Assembly (NCBI RefSeq): GCF_018138085.1
Contig: NZ_CP073105.1
Span: 3,534,001 to 3,598,000 of the forward strand
DNA: 64,000 nt
Source of the DNA: Stutzerimonas stutzeri
GTDB lineage: Bacteria > Pseudomonadota > Gammaproteobacteria > Pseudomonadales > Pseudomonadaceae
Direction: 5' to 3'
Positions within the stretch are counted from its first letter, which is position 1. Each line of letters begins with the position of its first letter. Below the pieces are notes generated by a model. It saw only the letters and a program-made list of their open reading frames with translations. It was not told the DNA's origin and searched no databases. The position numbers and the translations under genes are program-made. Of this stretch, positions 47,155-57,292 are shown one piece after another.

Positions 47155-47843
47155 TTTGTTCCCTCGTTAGTTGTTGTTGATGGGCGCGAGGGTTATCCCG
47201 ATCCCACCTGGCAGAGGGCGACGGCGGATCACGCCATCACCGGGACGGGTCCAACTGGACCCATCAGTGGCGGAAGAGCGATCCGCCGACTGTTCTGATT
47301 GTTGTTGTCATCCGTTCGCCTGAGCGTTCGGGGTGAAACCATGTACGGCAAATCAAACGCTTCGCCCCGAGGGCGGGCCTCCCACAAATAAAGCAGTGCA
47401 CACCGCTCCCAATGCGGGAGGCGCGACCCGCGGCGAATGGCGCCATCCCGGTGCCCGGAAAAGCTTCGCCCCGGGTCGGGCTTCCCACAAAAACCGCAGT
47501 GCAGGCCGCTCCCAATGTGGGAGCGCCCTTGCGGCGAATGGCGCCGGCCCGGTGCCCGAAAAGCTTCGCCCCGGGTCGGGCCTCCCACAAATACAGCAGT
47601 GCACACCGCCCCCAATGTAGGAGGCGCGCCCTCGCGGCGAATGGCGCCGTCCCGGTGCCCGAAAAGCTTCGCCCCGGGTCGGGCCTCCTACAAAAAACAG
47701 CAGTGCACGCCGTTCCCAATGTGGGAGGCGCGTCCTCGCGGCGAATGGCGCCATCCCGGTGCCCGGAAAAGCTTCGCCCCGGGTCGGGCCTCCCACAAAG
47801 AACAGCAGTGCGTGCCGTCAGGCCTGCCAGAGCCCCATCCCTG
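47155..47843 (-). other. 689-bp gap between putA and putP copy 2
   Basis: No gene is supported. The gap is mostly the five-unit repeat array at 47350-47830, described separately. The 195 bp nearest putP (47155-47349) are non-repetitive and could hold a putP promoter; GTAGTTGTTGTTGATGGGCG and CTGATTGTTGTTGTCATCCG are short TTG-rich runs of unknown role. Confidence 0.6.
47350..47830. repeat. Tandem array of five REP doublets, period about 104 bp
   Basis: TTCGCCCC starts near 47361, 47465, 47565, 47669 and 47773, giving steps of 100-104 bp. Each unit has CTTCGCCCCGGGTCGGGCCT, then CCTCCCACA, a short loop, and an inverted TGTGGGAGG followed by CGCGGCGAATGGCGCC. So each unit can form a hairpin of two REP-like arms with a GTGGGAGG core. 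The first unit differs most (CCCGAGGGCGGGCC). It is a different sequence from the 7.3-8.4 kb array but has the same design, and it lies inside the putA-putP operon gap. Confidence 0.9.
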
Positions 47844-50800
47844 TCAGTCGTCGACCAGCGACAGCAAGGACGCGTTACCACCAACCGCCGTGGTGTTGGT
47901 CGAGGTGGTGCGTTCGTTGACGAAGCGCAGCAGATAGCTCGGGCCGCCCGCCTTCGGGCCGGTGCCGGACAGGCCGCAACCGCCGAACGGCTGCACGCCC
48001 ACCACCGCGCCAACCTGGTTGCGGTTGACATAGAGGTTGCCGACCCGCGCCAGCGCTTCGATGCGCTCGGCGGTTTCCTCGTTGCGGCTGTGCACGCCGA
48101 GCGTCAGGCCGTAGCCGGTGGCATTGATGTCGGCAACGACCTTCTCAAGGTCGGCCGCGTCGAAACGCACCACATGCAGGACCGGACCGAACTGCTCCTT
48201 CTTCAGCTCAAGGATGCTGCCGATCTCGAACGCCACTGGCGCAACGAAATGCCCGTTCAGGCTGCCCGGCAGCTTGGCTTCGGCGATCAGCTTGCCTTCT
48301 GCCTTGAGCTGCTGAATGTGCGCCAGCAGGCCTTCGCGCGCTTCGGCATCGATCACCGGGCCCAGGTCGTTTTCGCGCAAGTGGGTCGGGCCGACCTTCA
48401 GCTCGGCCATCGCGCCCTTGAGCAACTCGATGACGCGGTCGGCGATGTCGCGCTGCACATAGAGCACGCGCAGGGCCGAGCAACGCTGGCCGGCGCTGGT
48501 GAAGGCCGAACCGACGGCATCCTTGACCACCTGCTCAGGCAGTGCGGTGGAATCGACGATCATGGCGTTCTGGCCACCGGTCTCGGCGATCAGGGCGGCG
48601 ATTGCGCCCTCCTTCTCGGCCAGCTGGCGGTTGATGATGCGCGCGGTGTCGGTGGAACCGGTAAAGCACACGCCGACCACGCGCGGGTCGCGGCAGAACA
48701 CGCCGCCGAGGGTGGCGCCGTCGCCTGGCAGGAAGGCAATCGCCTCTTTTGGCAGGCCGGCTTCGAACATCAGCTCCAGCGCGCGCGCGGCGATCAGGCT
48801 GGTCTGCTCGGCGGGCTTGGCCAGCACGGTGTTGCCGGCGACCAGCGCCGCGGTGATCTGCCCGAGATAGATCGCTAGCGGGAAGTTCCAGGGGCTGATG
48901 CAGACGAACACGCCGCGGCCTTCATGGAACAGCTCGTTGCGCTCGCCGGTCGGCCCCTTGAGTTCTTCACGGCCGAGCTTCAGGCGCGCCTGCAGCGCGT
49001 AGTAACGGCAGAAGTCCACGGCTTCACGGACTTCGTCGATGCCGTCCTGCAGGGTCTTGCCGGCTTCCAGGGTGCACATCGCCATCAGCTCGGCGCGGTT
49101 GGCTTCCAGCAAGTCACCGAGGCGCTCGAGGATCTGTGCACGCTGCTCGATGGGCGTCGCGTTCCAGCGCGGCCAGAAGGCGGACAGGCCGTCGATGGCC
49201 TGCCTGGCCTGCTCGGCGGTGGCGAACTGGGCGGTGCCCACTTCCTGGCTGAGCTGATACGGGCAATGCACCTTGTGCGGCGCGCCGGTGAGCTTCTGCC
49301 CGCCGATCACCGGGGCAGCCTGCCACTGGCGGTCGAGGAAAGTCTGGTAGGCGCTGGACAGTTCGTTCCACTGAGTCTGGATGTTCATGTTGATGCCTTG
49401 CGAGTTGGTCCGGTTGCCGTACAGCGCCGGCGGTAGCGGGATGCGATGGTTGCCGAGGGTTTTGAACTGGCGCAGCTGGGTAACCGGGTGATCGATCAGG
49501 GTCTCGACCGGCACGCGCGGGTCGACCAGCTGGTGGACGAACGAGGAGTTCGCACCGTTTTCCAGAAGGCGGCGCACCAGGTACGGCAGCAGGTCCTTGT
49601 GAGCGCCGACCGGTGCATAGATGCGCACGTTCTTGCGGTACTTCTCGATCACCGTGTCGTACAGCGCATCGCCCATGCCATGCAGGCGCTGGAACTCGAA
49701 CTCGCGCGGCGTCTTCAGCTCGCCGACCATCGACAGGATGCAGCTGACGGTGTGCGCGTTGTGACTGGCGAACTGCGGGTAGATCACGCCACGGGTCTGC
49801 TCCGACAGCAGGTAGCGCGCGCAGGCAAGATACGAGGTGTCGGTGCCTTCCTTGCGGGTGTAGACCGGGTAGCCGTCGAGGCCCTGGACCTGGCACTGCT
49901 TGATCTCGCTGTCCCAGTAAGCGCCCTTGACCAGCCGCAGCGGAATCCGCGCGCCGAGTTCCTTGCCCAGCAGGGTCAGCCACACCAGCACCGGCAGGCA
50001 GCGCTTGGAGTAGGCCTGAATGACCAGGCCGAACTCGCCCCAGCCGGCGATGGCCGGGTCGCGCATCAGCTTTTCATAGAGTTCTAGCGACAGCTCGAGA
50101 CGGTCGGCTTCCTCGGCGTCGATGGTGATGCCGACATCCAGGCGGCGGGCCAGGATCGCCAGCTCGCGGACGCTGGCGAACAGCTCGGTGAGCACGCGCT
50201 CACGCTGGGCCACTTCATACCGCGGATGCAGTGCGGAAAGCTTGATCGACACCGACGGGCGCGGGCCGGGACCGACCTGCGGCTCGGCACCGACGATTTC
50301 CACGGCCTGACGGTAGTCGGCCATGTACTTGCGCGCGTCTTCGGCGGTCAAGGCCGCTTCGCCGAGCATGTCGAAGGAATAGGTGTAGCCCTTCTCGCGC
50401 TCGGGACGGCCGTTCTTCAGCGCCTCGGAAATGGTCCGACCCAGCACGAATTGCTTGCCCATCAGCTTCATGGCTTGATTCATCGCGGCGCGGATGACCG
50501 GCTCGCCCGAGCGCTTGATCAATCGGCCGATGACATTCTTCGGGCGGCCGTCAGCGTTTTCCGGATCGACCACCTTGCCGGTCATCACCAGACCCCAGGC
50601 GGCGAAATTGACCAGCACGTTGTCGCTCTGACCCAGGTGGCGTTCCCACTCGGCGGCGTTGAGCTTGTCGCGAATCAGTGCGTCGGCGGTGGCCGAGTCC
50701 GGCACGCGCAGCAGCGCCTCGGCCAGGCACATCAGCATCAGGCCCTCGTGAGTATCGAGGCTGTACTGGCGCAGCAGCGCATCGAGGGTATCGACGGCAT

Positions 50801-51005
50801 TGTCACGGCCGCGCACCGCTTCGATCAGATTACGGGCTTCGCGACGAATGGCTTCAATACCCGCTTCGCCGGGATCGGCCAGCTGCAAGAGCTCGTTCAG
50901 GTAGGCCGCCTCGTCAACGCTGTAATTCGCGCTGATGGCGGGGAAAAATTCGGCGGCTTTCAGGTTGGCGAAATCGCCCTGCAAGACTTGACCGGCTTTG
51001 AACAT
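47844..51005 (-). CDS. putA: Bifunctional proline dehydrogenase / P5C dehydrogenase
   Basis: A 1053-residue enzyme oxidising proline to glutamate. An N-terminal arm is followed by the FAD-binding proline dehydrogenase barrel (about 190-500; SIKLSALHPRYE, RLVKGAYWDSEIK, YPQFASHNAHT) and the aldehyde dehydrogenase domain (about 545-1050) with LIAETGGQNAMIVDSTALPEQVV (Glu) and the catalytic Cys in SAGQRCSALRVLYVQ. No ribbon-helix-helix DNA-binding domain is present at the N-terminus, so it is not the autorepressor form; control falls to the adjacent AraC-type PruR. A short alternative C-terminus of longer PutAs is absent. Confidence 0.97.
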   Translation of the reverse strand: MFKAGQVLQGDFANLKAAEFFPAISANYSVDEAAYLNELLQLADPGEAGIEAIRREARNLIEAVRGRDNAVDTLDALLRQYSLDTHEGLMLMCLAEALLRVPDSATADALIRDKLNAAEWERHLGQSDNVLVNFAAWGLVMTGKVVDPENADGRPKNVIGRLIKRSGEPVIRAAMNQAMKLMGKQFVLGRTISEALKNGRPEREKGYTYSFDMLGEAALTAEDARKYMADYRQAVEIVGAEPQVGPGPRPSVSIKLSALHPRYEVAQRERVLTELFASVRELAILARRLDVGITIDAEEADRLELSLELYEKLMRDPAIAGWGEFGLVIQAYSKRCLPVLVWLTLLGKELGARIPLRLVKGAYWDSEIKQCQVQGLDGYPVYTRKEGTDTSYLACARYLLSEQTRGVIYPQFASHNAHTVSCILSMVGELKTPREFEFQRLHGMGDALYDTVIEKYRKNVRIYAPVGAHKDLLPYLVRRLLENGANSSFVHQLVDPRVPVETLIDHPVTQLRQFKTLGNHRIPLPPALYGNRTNSQGINMNIQTQWNELSSAYQTFLDRQWQAAPVIGGQKLTGAPHKVHCPYQLSQEVGTAQFATAEQARQAIDGLSAFWPRWNATPIEQRAQILERLGDLLEANRAELMAMCTLEAGKTLQDGIDEVREAVDFCRYYALQARLKLGREELKGPTGERNELFHEGRGVFVCISPWNFPLAIYLGQITAALVAGNTVLAKPAEQTSLIAARALELMFEAGLPKEAIAFLPGDGATLGGVFCRDPRVVGVCFTGSTDTARIINRQLAEKEGAIAALIAETGGQNAMIVDSTALPEQVVKDAVGSAFTSAGQRCSALRVLYVQRDIADRVIELLKGAMAELKVGPTHLRENDLGPVIDAEAREGLLAHIQQLKAEGKLIAEAKLPGSLNGHFVAPVAFEIGSILELKKEQFGPVLHVVRFDAADLEKVVADINATGYGLTLGVHSRNEETAERIEALARVGNLYVNRNQVGAVVGVQPFGGCGLSGTGPKAGGPSYLLRFVNERTTSTNTTAVGGNASLLSLVDD

Positions 51006-51258
51006 CGCGCCGCTCCTCTCGTGGAGTGTTGTTGTACTGGCACGGCGTGCTTGCGCTCGAAAGACGCAGCAGCTGCCGAACGGGTAGGCGAATCTAAGGC
51101 GGGGGCGTTTCGCGTTGTTGCAGGAAGCTACGGAACTTTTACGAAAAACTACGGCGTTTGCGGGTCGTCAAAAGGCTGTCACGCAAATTCGCTAAAGGGG
51201 TGCAGAAATACTGGCGTTTTGTCAGCAACGCACCCCAATGGTGCACTTTTCGCCATTC

Positions 51259-52014
51259 TCACTCGTCGTGCTTGCGCAGGCGCTTGGGCGTCAGCCCCAG
51301 GTAGCGGCGAGTGGCCGTGGTCAATGCACTCTGGCTGGAAAAACCACACTCCTCGGCGATACGCACCAACGGCAACGGACTTTCCCGAAGCAAGCGGGTG
51401 GCACGGTCCAGGCGGCTCTTGAGCAGGTATTGATGCGGGGTCAGGCCGACGCTGTCCTTGAACTGCGCGTGAAAATGGCTGGGGCTCAGGCAGGCGACCT
51501 GGGCGAGCTCGGCGACGGTGATCCGTCGCGCCAGATTGCTTTCGATATGGGCATCGAGTCGAGCGATGTCCAACGAGCCATTTGGCTGCCGCTTCGCCTC
51601 GCCGAATACCCGCAAGTGCAGCGCCCTGAGAAGAACGCCACCCAACGCCCGCGCCAGCAGCGGATCGCTGCCATAGCGCGCCAGCTCGGCACCGGCGTAG
51701 TTGAGCAGGTTGTGGAAATCGGCATCCAGCGCCGGGTAGCGCGGCGTCTCGAACAGTTGCGCCAGCAGGCGCGGATCGTCGTCGCTGACGTCCTGATCAT
51801 CCAGATCGATGATCAGCATGCGATTGTCGCCCTTGCCGGCAAATTCGTGCTCGGCATGCCCGGGCACCAGGCAGGCGCGCATGCGGCAAACCTCGCCACC
51901 TGAACCATCCACCTCGAACTCGGCACTACCCGACAGCGACAGGACCAACTGATGGTAGTCGTGCGCGTGTTCGTGGGCCTTGTCATCGAGGCGAAGCAGA
52001 CGTGCGTTGAGCAT
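51259..52014 (-). CDS. pruR: AraC-family regulator of proline use
   Basis: A 251-residue protein with an N-terminal cupin sensor (HEHAHDYHQLVLSLSGSAEFEVDG) and a C-terminal double HTH (RITVAELAQVACLSPSHFHAQFKDSVGLTPHQYLLKSRLDRATRLLR...IAEECGFSSQSALTTATRRYLGLTPKRLRKH). It lies 253 bp upstream of putA in the same direction. P. aeruginosa PruR, an AraC/XylS-type activator of putA-putP, has the same position, so the call is by family and synteny. ATG 52014 is preferred over 52122. Confidence 0.85.
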   Translation of the reverse strand: MLNARLLRLDDKAHEHAHDYHQLVLSLSGSAEFEVDGSGGEVCRMRACLVPGHAEHEFAGKGDNRMLIIDLDDQDVSDDDPRLLAQLFETPRYPALDADFHNLLNYAGAELARYGSDPLLARALGGVLLRALHLRVFGEAKRQPNGSLDIARLDAHIESNLARRITVAELAQVACLSPSHFHAQFKDSVGLTPHQYLLKSRLDRATRLLRESPLPLVRIAEECGFSSQSALTTATRRYLGLTPKRLRKHDE

Positions 52015-52153
52015 GGCGGGGTACCTGAAGTGTCCGGGCACTCTACCGAAGGCCGGTGTTTTTTTACAGCGATCGGCCATCCGTTGCGGTGATCGGATTG
52101 AAATCATTTGGCGGATACCCATCTAAAGAGCACGTACTCGCAACAGGTGCCGC

Positions 52154-54535
52154 ATGAACGACGACATCCATCAGGAATTCGAACAGGACCCCTCCTCCAC
52201 GGGTCTGGTGCTGCCGGATCAGAACCTGCCCGACAAGCTGTACATCATTCCCGTGCACAACCGGCCTTTCTTCCCGGCCCAGGTACTGCCGATCATCGTC
52301 AATGAAGATCCGTGGTCCGAGACGCTGGAGCTGGTCGCCAAGACGCCGCACCAGCGCCTGGCTCTGTTCTACATGGATGCGCCGGCAGCGGACGCCACCA
52401 CCTTCGATCCCGACAGCCTGCCCGAGCACGGCACCATGGTCCGTGTGCACCACGCCTCCAAGGAAGGCGGCAAGCTGCAGTTCGTGGCCCAGGGCATGAC
52501 CCGGGTGCGCATTCGCGGCTGGCTGCGGCGCAAGCCTCCCTACCTGGTGGAAGTGGAATACCCGCAGAGCGACGAAGACCCGCGCGACGAGGTCAAGGCG
52601 TACGGCATGGCGCTGATCAACGCGATCAAGGAACTGCTGCCGCTCAACCCGCTGTACAGCGAGGAGCTGAAGAATTACCTCAATCGCTTCAGCCCGAACG
52701 CACCCTCGCCGCTGACCGATTTCGCCGCCGCGCTGACCACCGCACCCGGGGCGGAGCTGCAGGAAGTGCTCGACACCGTGCCGGTGCTCAAGCGGATGGA
52801 AAAGGTCCTGCCGTTGCTGCGCAAGGAAGTCGAGGTCGCCAAGCTGCAGAAAGAGCTGACCGGAGAGGTGAACCGCAAGATCGGCGAACGCCAGCGCGAG
52901 TTCTTCCTAAAGGAACAGCTGAAGATCATCCAGCAGGAGCTGGGCATCACCAAGGACGACCGCAGCGCCGATGCCGACGAATTCCGCTCGCGCCTGGAAG
53001 GCAAGGTGGTGCCGCCCGCCGCGCAAAGACGCATCGACGACGAGCTGCAAAAGTTGTCGGTGCTGGAAACCGGATCGCCCGAATACGCGGTAACGCGCAA
53101 CTACCTGGACTGGGCCACCTCCATGCCCTGGGGCCTGTACAGCGAGGACAAGCTTGACCTGGAACACGCGCGCAAGGTGCTCAACGCGCACCACGCCGGG
53201 CTCGACGACATCAAGGATCGCATCATCGAGTTCCTCGCCGTCGGGGCCTTCCGTGGCGAGATCGCCGGTTCCATCGTGCTGCTGGTGGGCCCGCCGGGAG
53301 TGGGCAAGACCAGCATCGGCAAGTCCATCGCCGAATCCCTGGGCCGCCGGTTCTACCGGTTCAGTGTCGGCGGCATGCGCGACGAGGCGGAAATCAAGGG
53401 GCACCGGCGCACCTACATCGGCGCCCTGCCCGGCAAGCTGGTGCAGGCGCTGAAAGAAGTCGAGGTGATGAACCCGGTGATCATGCTCGACGAGGTCGAC
53501 AAGCTCGGCAGCAGCCATCAGGGCGATCCGGCCTCGGCGCTACTGGAAACCCTCGATCCGGAGCAGAACGTCGGCTTTCTCGATCACTATCTCGACCTGC
53601 GCCTGGACCTGTCCAAGGTGCTGTTCGTCTGCACCGCCAATAGCCTCTATTCGATCCCCGGCCCGCTGCTCGATCGCATGGAGATCATCCGGCTGTCCGG
53701 CTATATCACCGAAGAGAAGCTGGCCATCGCCAAGCGCCACCTCTGGCCGCGTCAGCTGCAGCGCGCCGGGGTGCCGAAGAATCGCCTGACGATCAGCGAC
53801 AGTGCCTTGCGCAGCCTGATCGAAGGCTATGCCCGGGAAGCCGGGGTGCGGCAGCTGGACAAGCAACTCGGCAAGGTGGTGCGCAAGGCCGTGGTCAAGC
53901 TGCTGGACGAGCCCGAAAGCAAGATCAAGATCGGCCCGAAGGACGTCGAGAGCTACCTGGGCATGCCGTTCTGGCATCCCGAGCAGTTGCTCACCGGGGT
54001 CGGCGTGGTCACTGGCCTTGCCTGGAACAGCATGGGCGGCGCCACGCTACCGATCGAGGCGACGCGCATCCACACGCTTAACCGTGGCTTCAAACTCACC
54101 GGCAAGCTCGGCGATGTCATGAAGGAGTCGGCCGAAATCGCCTTCAGCTACGTCAACTCGCACCTGAAGGAATTCAAGGGCGACCCGAGCTTCTTCGACC
54201 AGGCCTTCGTCCACATGCATGTGCCGGAAGGCGCCACGCCCAAGGACGGCCCCAGCGCCGGCATCAGCATGGCCAGCGCGTTGCTGTCGCTGGCCCGTAA
54301 CCAGGCACCGAAGAAAGGCGTGGCCATGACCGGCGAGCTGACCCTCACCGGGCTGGTGCTGCCCATTGGCGGCCTGCGTGAAAAAGTCATCGCCGCGCGC
54401 CGTTTGAAGCTCTACGAGCTGATCATCCCTGAACTGAACCGGGGCGACTTCGAAGAGTTGCCGGACTATCTGAAAGAAGGCCTGACGATGCATTTCGCCA
54501 AGCGTTTCAGCGACGTGGTCAAGGTATTGTTCTGA
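52154..54535 (+). CDS. asrA: Lon-type ATP-dependent protease (AsrA-like second Lon)
   Basis: A 793-residue Lon: N-terminal LON substrate domain (IIPVHNRPFFPAQVLPIIV), coiled region, AAA+ module with Walker A GPPGVGKTSIGKS and Walker B VIMLDEVDKLG, and the C-terminal protease with Ser in PKDGPSAGISMASALLS and Lys in GLREKVIAARR. In P. aeruginosa the Lon paralogue AsrA (PA0779) sits between pruR and the icp-like gene, as here, and is induced by aminoglycoside stress. It degrades misfolded and regulatory proteins. The main lon gene is not in the window. Confidence 0.9.
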   Translation: MNDDIHQEFEQDPSSTGLVLPDQNLPDKLYIIPVHNRPFFPAQVLPIIVNEDPWSETLELVAKTPHQRLALFYMDAPAADATTFDPDSLPEHGTMVRVHHASKEGGKLQFVAQGMTRVRIRGWLRRKPPYLVEVEYPQSDEDPRDEVKAYGMALINAIKELLPLNPLYSEELKNYLNRFSPNAPSPLTDFAAALTTAPGAELQEVLDTVPVLKRMEKVLPLLRKEVEVAKLQKELTGEVNRKIGERQREFFLKEQLKIIQQELGITKDDRSADADEFRSRLEGKVVPPAAQRRIDDELQKLSVLETGSPEYAVTRNYLDWATSMPWGLYSEDKLDLEHARKVLNAHHAGLDDIKDRIIEFLAVGAFRGEIAGSIVLLVGPPGVGKTSIGKSIAESLGRRFYRFSVGGMRDEAEIKGHRRTYIGALPGKLVQALKEVEVMNPVIMLDEVDKLGSSHQGDPASALLETLDPEQNVGFLDHYLDLRLDLSKVLFVCTANSLYSIPGPLLDRMEIIRLSGYITEEKLAIAKRHLWPRQLQRAGVPKNRLTISDSALRSLIEGYAREAGVRQLDKQLGKVVRKAVVKLLDEPESKIKIGPKDVESYLGMPFWHPEQLLTGVGVVTGLAWNSMGGATLPIEATRIHTLNRGFKLTGKLGDVMKESAEIAFSYVNSHLKEFKGDPSFFDQAFVHMHVPEGATPKDGPSAGISMASALLSLARNQAPKKGVAMTGELTLTGLVLPIGGLREKVIAARRLKLYELIIPELNRGDFEELPDYLKEGLTMHFAKRFSDVVKVLF

Positions 54536-54674
54536 GATTGCGCCGACAGCCTCCGAGATCACGGAGCGCTGTCGGCGGCCGTATTGCCGCATCCCGATCG
54601 GGCACGCTTTACGATGGGCGCCTGGCGCCTTATGGTTCGATTCAGACCCATCCCGACCAGAGCCGCCCACGCCG

Positions 54675-55070
54675 ATGCCTACCGCCCTGCCCCGCCTACT
54701 GTCCTTCGTACCGCTATTGCTGCTTGCTGGCTGCGCCAGTGCGCCGTCCGGCACCGTCGCGCTGAGCGACGAAGCCGAGTGTCCGGTAACCCTGCGGCCG
54801 GGGCAGAAACTGATCGTCAGCCTACCCAGCAACCCGACCACGGGCTACCGCTGGCATGCCCGGGAAATTTCGGGTGAACAGCTGAAAAGCCTCGGCCCGG
54901 AAGTGTTCAGTTCGCCGAAGAACGACCTCGTCGGCGGCGAGGGCATCTCGACCTGGCGCTTTCAGGCGGATCAGCCGGGCAGCGGACGGCTCTACCTCAC
55001 CTATGAGCGCCCCTGGGAAACCGAAGGCGAGCCAGCCGGGCTGTTCGACTGCCGCATTGAGGTGCAATAG
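54675..55070 (+). CDS. icp: Chagasin-like protease inhibitor lipoprotein (I42 family)
   Basis: A 131-residue lipoprotein (LLLLAGCAS, Cys about 19). The mature domain has the chagasin loops [12 protein letters not shown] (L2, the I42 signature), [22 protein letters not shown] and YERPWE (L6). These loops plug cysteine-peptidase active sites. It follows the Lon gene as in P. aeruginosa (PA0778). The target is unknown: a periplasmic or host cysteine protease is likely from the family. Confidence 0.9.
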   Translation: MPTALPRLLSFVPLLLLAGCASAPSGTVALSDEAECPVTLRPGQKLIVSLPSNPTTGYRWHAREISGEQLKSLGPEVFSSPKNDLVGGEGISTWRFQADQPGSGRLYLTYERPWETEGEPAGLFDCRIEVQ

Positions 55071-55168
55071 CCTCAGCGGGCACAACCCCGGCTGTCCTTC
55101 GGCGACGGCGTTCGAGTCGGCTTTCCGCTACAATGCCGCCCCTGTTTTCAGCCTGCCCAGACGTTACC

Positions 55169-55912
55169 GTGAGCCACGAACCCGACCGCCTGTTCGCCCA
55201 GCCCCTTGCCCAACCCCAGGACTTCGTTTTCAACGAAGACGTTGTGCGGGTGTTCCCCGACATGATCAAACGCTCGGTCCCGGGCTACCCCACCATCGTC
55301 GAGAACATCGGCGTGCTGGCTGCGCAGTTCGCCCAGCCGAACACCTGCCTGTACGACCTCGGCTGCTCGCTGGGCGCGGTGACCCAGGCGCTGCGTCGGC
55401 ACGTCAAGGCCGACAACTGCCAGGTCATTGCCGTGGACAATTCCACGGCCATGGTCGAGCGCTGCCGTGAATACCTGCATGGGCAGGACTCGATGTTTCA
55501 GGAACTACTTCCGGTCCAAGTGATCGAGGCCGATGTACTCGCACTCGAATTTCAACCCGCCTCGCTGGTCGCGCTGAATTTCACCTTGCAGTTCATCCCG
55601 CCGAAACAGCGGCCCGCGCTATTGGGTGCCATCCGCCAGGCGCTGGTGCCAGGCGGCGCGCTGATCCTCTCGGAAAAGCTGCGTTTCGAGGACGAGGAGG
55701 AGCAGCAATTGCTCACCGATCTGCACATCGCCTTCAAGCGCGCCAATGGCTACAGCGAGCTGGAAATCGCACAGAAGCGCAGTGCCATCGAGAACGTGAT
55801 GAAGCCCGACAGCCTGGAAACCCACCGTCAGCGCTTGCTGGACGCTGGTTTCTCCAAAGTGGTGCCCTGGTTCCAGTGCCTGAATTTCGCCTCGCTGATC
55901 GCCCTGCCATGA
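55169..55912 (+). CDS. cmoA: Carboxy-S-adenosyl-L-methionine synthase
   Basis: A 247-residue SAM-fold enzyme making carboxy-SAM from SAM and prephenate. [26 protein letters not shown] is family-typical, as are [15 protein letters not shown] and [14 protein letters not shown] 55169 (SHEPDRLF) gives exactly the usual length; a longer frame from 55133 adds no homology. The stop overlaps the cmoB start (ATGA). Together they make the cmo5U tRNA wobble base. Confidence 0.96.
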   Translation: MSHEPDRLFAQPLAQPQDFVFNEDVVRVFPDMIKRSVPGYPTIVENIGVLAAQFAQPNTCLYDLGCSLGAVTQALRRHVKADNCQVIAVDNSTAMVERCREYLHGQDSMFQELLPVQVIEADVLALEFQPASLVALNFTLQFIPPKQRPALLGAIRQALVPGGALILSEKLRFEDEEEQQLLTDLHIAFKRANGYSELEIAQKRSAIENVMKPDSLETHRQRLLDAGFSKVVPWFQCLNFASLIALP

Positions 55913-56871
55913 ATCTCGACCTGACTCCCCTCGCCTGGCGCCTGGCCGGCACCCCGCTGGCCGCCTGGGCCAACGGCCTGCAGCAGCAACTGGACGCCAA
56001 GCTCGCCGTCGGGCATGGCGATCTGCCGCGCTGGCGGCGGGCAGTCGATGCGCTGCCGAACATTCAGCCCGAGGCGGTCGAGCTGCGCGATGCCTTTCGG
56101 CTGGATGCCGATTGCGACGAGGCGACACGCGCCACCACCCGTGACGCACTGTTCGGCCTGTCGCCCTGGCGCAAAGGGCCCTTCGATGTGTTCGGTGTGC
56201 ACGTCGACACCGAATGGCGCTCGGACTGGAAGTGGGAACGCGTATCGCCGCACCTGAACCTGACCGGCAAGCGCATCCTCGATGTTGGCTGTGGCAATGG
56301 CTATTACATGTGGCGCATGCTCGGCGCCGGCGCCGACTCGGTCGTCGGTATCGATCCGAACTGGCTGTTCTTCTGCCAGTTCCACGCGATGAAACGCTAC
56401 CTTGCCGAGCACCCCGTCTGGCACCTGCCGATGGCCCTGGAAGAACTGCCGGCGAAGCTCGAAGGCTTCGATACGGTGTTCTCCATGGGCGTGCTCTATC
56501 ACCGCCGCTCGCCCATCGATCATCTGCTGGAACTCAAGGACTGTCTGCTCAAGGGCGGCGAGCTGGTACTGGAAACCCTGGTGATCGAAGGCAACGAGCA
56601 CACCGCATTGGTCCCCGAGGATCGTTACGCGCAGATGCGCAACGTCTGGTTCCTGCCCTCGGTGGCCGCGCTGGAATGCTGGTTGCGTCGGGCGGGGTTC
56701 ATTGATGTGCGCTGCGTCGATATCAGCGTCACCAGCGTCGAGGAACAGCGCAGTACCGACTGGATGCGCTATCAGTCGCTACCTGACTTCCTCGACCCTG
56801 ATGACCACAGCAAGACCATCGAAGGGTTGCCAGCGCCGATGCGCGCCGTCCTGGTCGCGCGCAAACCCTAG
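55909..56871 (+). CDS. cmoB: tRNA U34 carboxymethyltransferase
   Basis: A 320-residue enzyme transferring the carboxymethyl group from carboxy-SAM to ho5U34 of several tRNAs. The N-terminal half is specific to the family ([43 protein letters not shown]), then [27 protein letters not shown] binds the cofactor and [21 protein letters not shown] follows. Start at 55909 ([12 protein letters not shown]). Convergent with the next small gene (4-bp overlap). Confidence 0.96.
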   Translation: MNLDLTPLAWRLAGTPLAAWANGLQQQLDAKLAVGHGDLPRWRRAVDALPNIQPEAVELRDAFRLDADCDEATRATTRDALFGLSPWRKGPFDVFGVHVDTEWRSDWKWERVSPHLNLTGKRILDVGCGNGYYMWRMLGAGADSVVGIDPNWLFFCQFHAMKRYLAEHPVWHLPMALEELPAKLEGFDTVFSMGVLYHRRSPIDHLLELKDCLLKGGELVLETLVIEGNEHTALVPEDRYAQMRNVWFLPSVAALECWLRRAGFIDVRCVDISVTSVEEQRSTDWMRYQSLPDFLDPDDHSKTIEGLPAPMRAVLVARKP

Positions 56872-57143
56872 CGCTGGCAACGCTGCTCCTCGATCAATTG
56901 CCGCAGCGGCATCTGCAGCTTCTCCAGAAGTCGCGGCCGGCTCAGGTCACGCATCCGCAGTTGCCTGTCACTGAGCCTGAGCAGGCGCTTGTACAGGCGC
57001 CGCTTGCGCCAGGCGACGAACCGGTCGATCACCACCTGCTGAAGTTCGAATGGCCACATCGCTGGCATGTAGAAGTCCGGCATCGCCGGGCGGGGACGGT
57101 CGTCGACCTTATCGCACTGTTGCTGCCGTTCAGAATGACGCAT
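56868..57143 (-). CDS. Small basic protein with a DUF1127-like region
   Basis: Up to 91 residues. The C-terminal half, [47 protein letters not shown], resembles DUF1127 (W-R-rich helix, then LSDRQL and LSR), found in small RNA-binding or phosphate-related proteins. The N-terminus could start later ([10 protein letters not shown]). It is divergent from the LysR gene. Function unknown. Confidence 0.55.
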   Translation of the reverse strand: MRHSERQQQCDKVDDRPRPAMPDFYMPAMWPFELQQVVIDRFVAWRKRRLYKRLLRLSDRQLRMRDLSRPRLLEKLQMPLRQLIEEQRCQR

Positions 57144-57292
57144 CGCATCCTCCTGTCTTCGCGAGGGTGCTATGGGCGCACCCGATGCCCGCCGACCGAC
57201 TCGTGGTCGGCAGAATCAGCTTGAGCGCCCTTGACGATTCAGACAAACGACTACAATGAAATCTACGATTCAACAAAATTGAAGGCGGCCCC

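Noticed and set aside
47333..47937. Repetitive frames across the putA-putP gap
   Set aside because: Translation of the 104-bp repeats only; no start signals or families.
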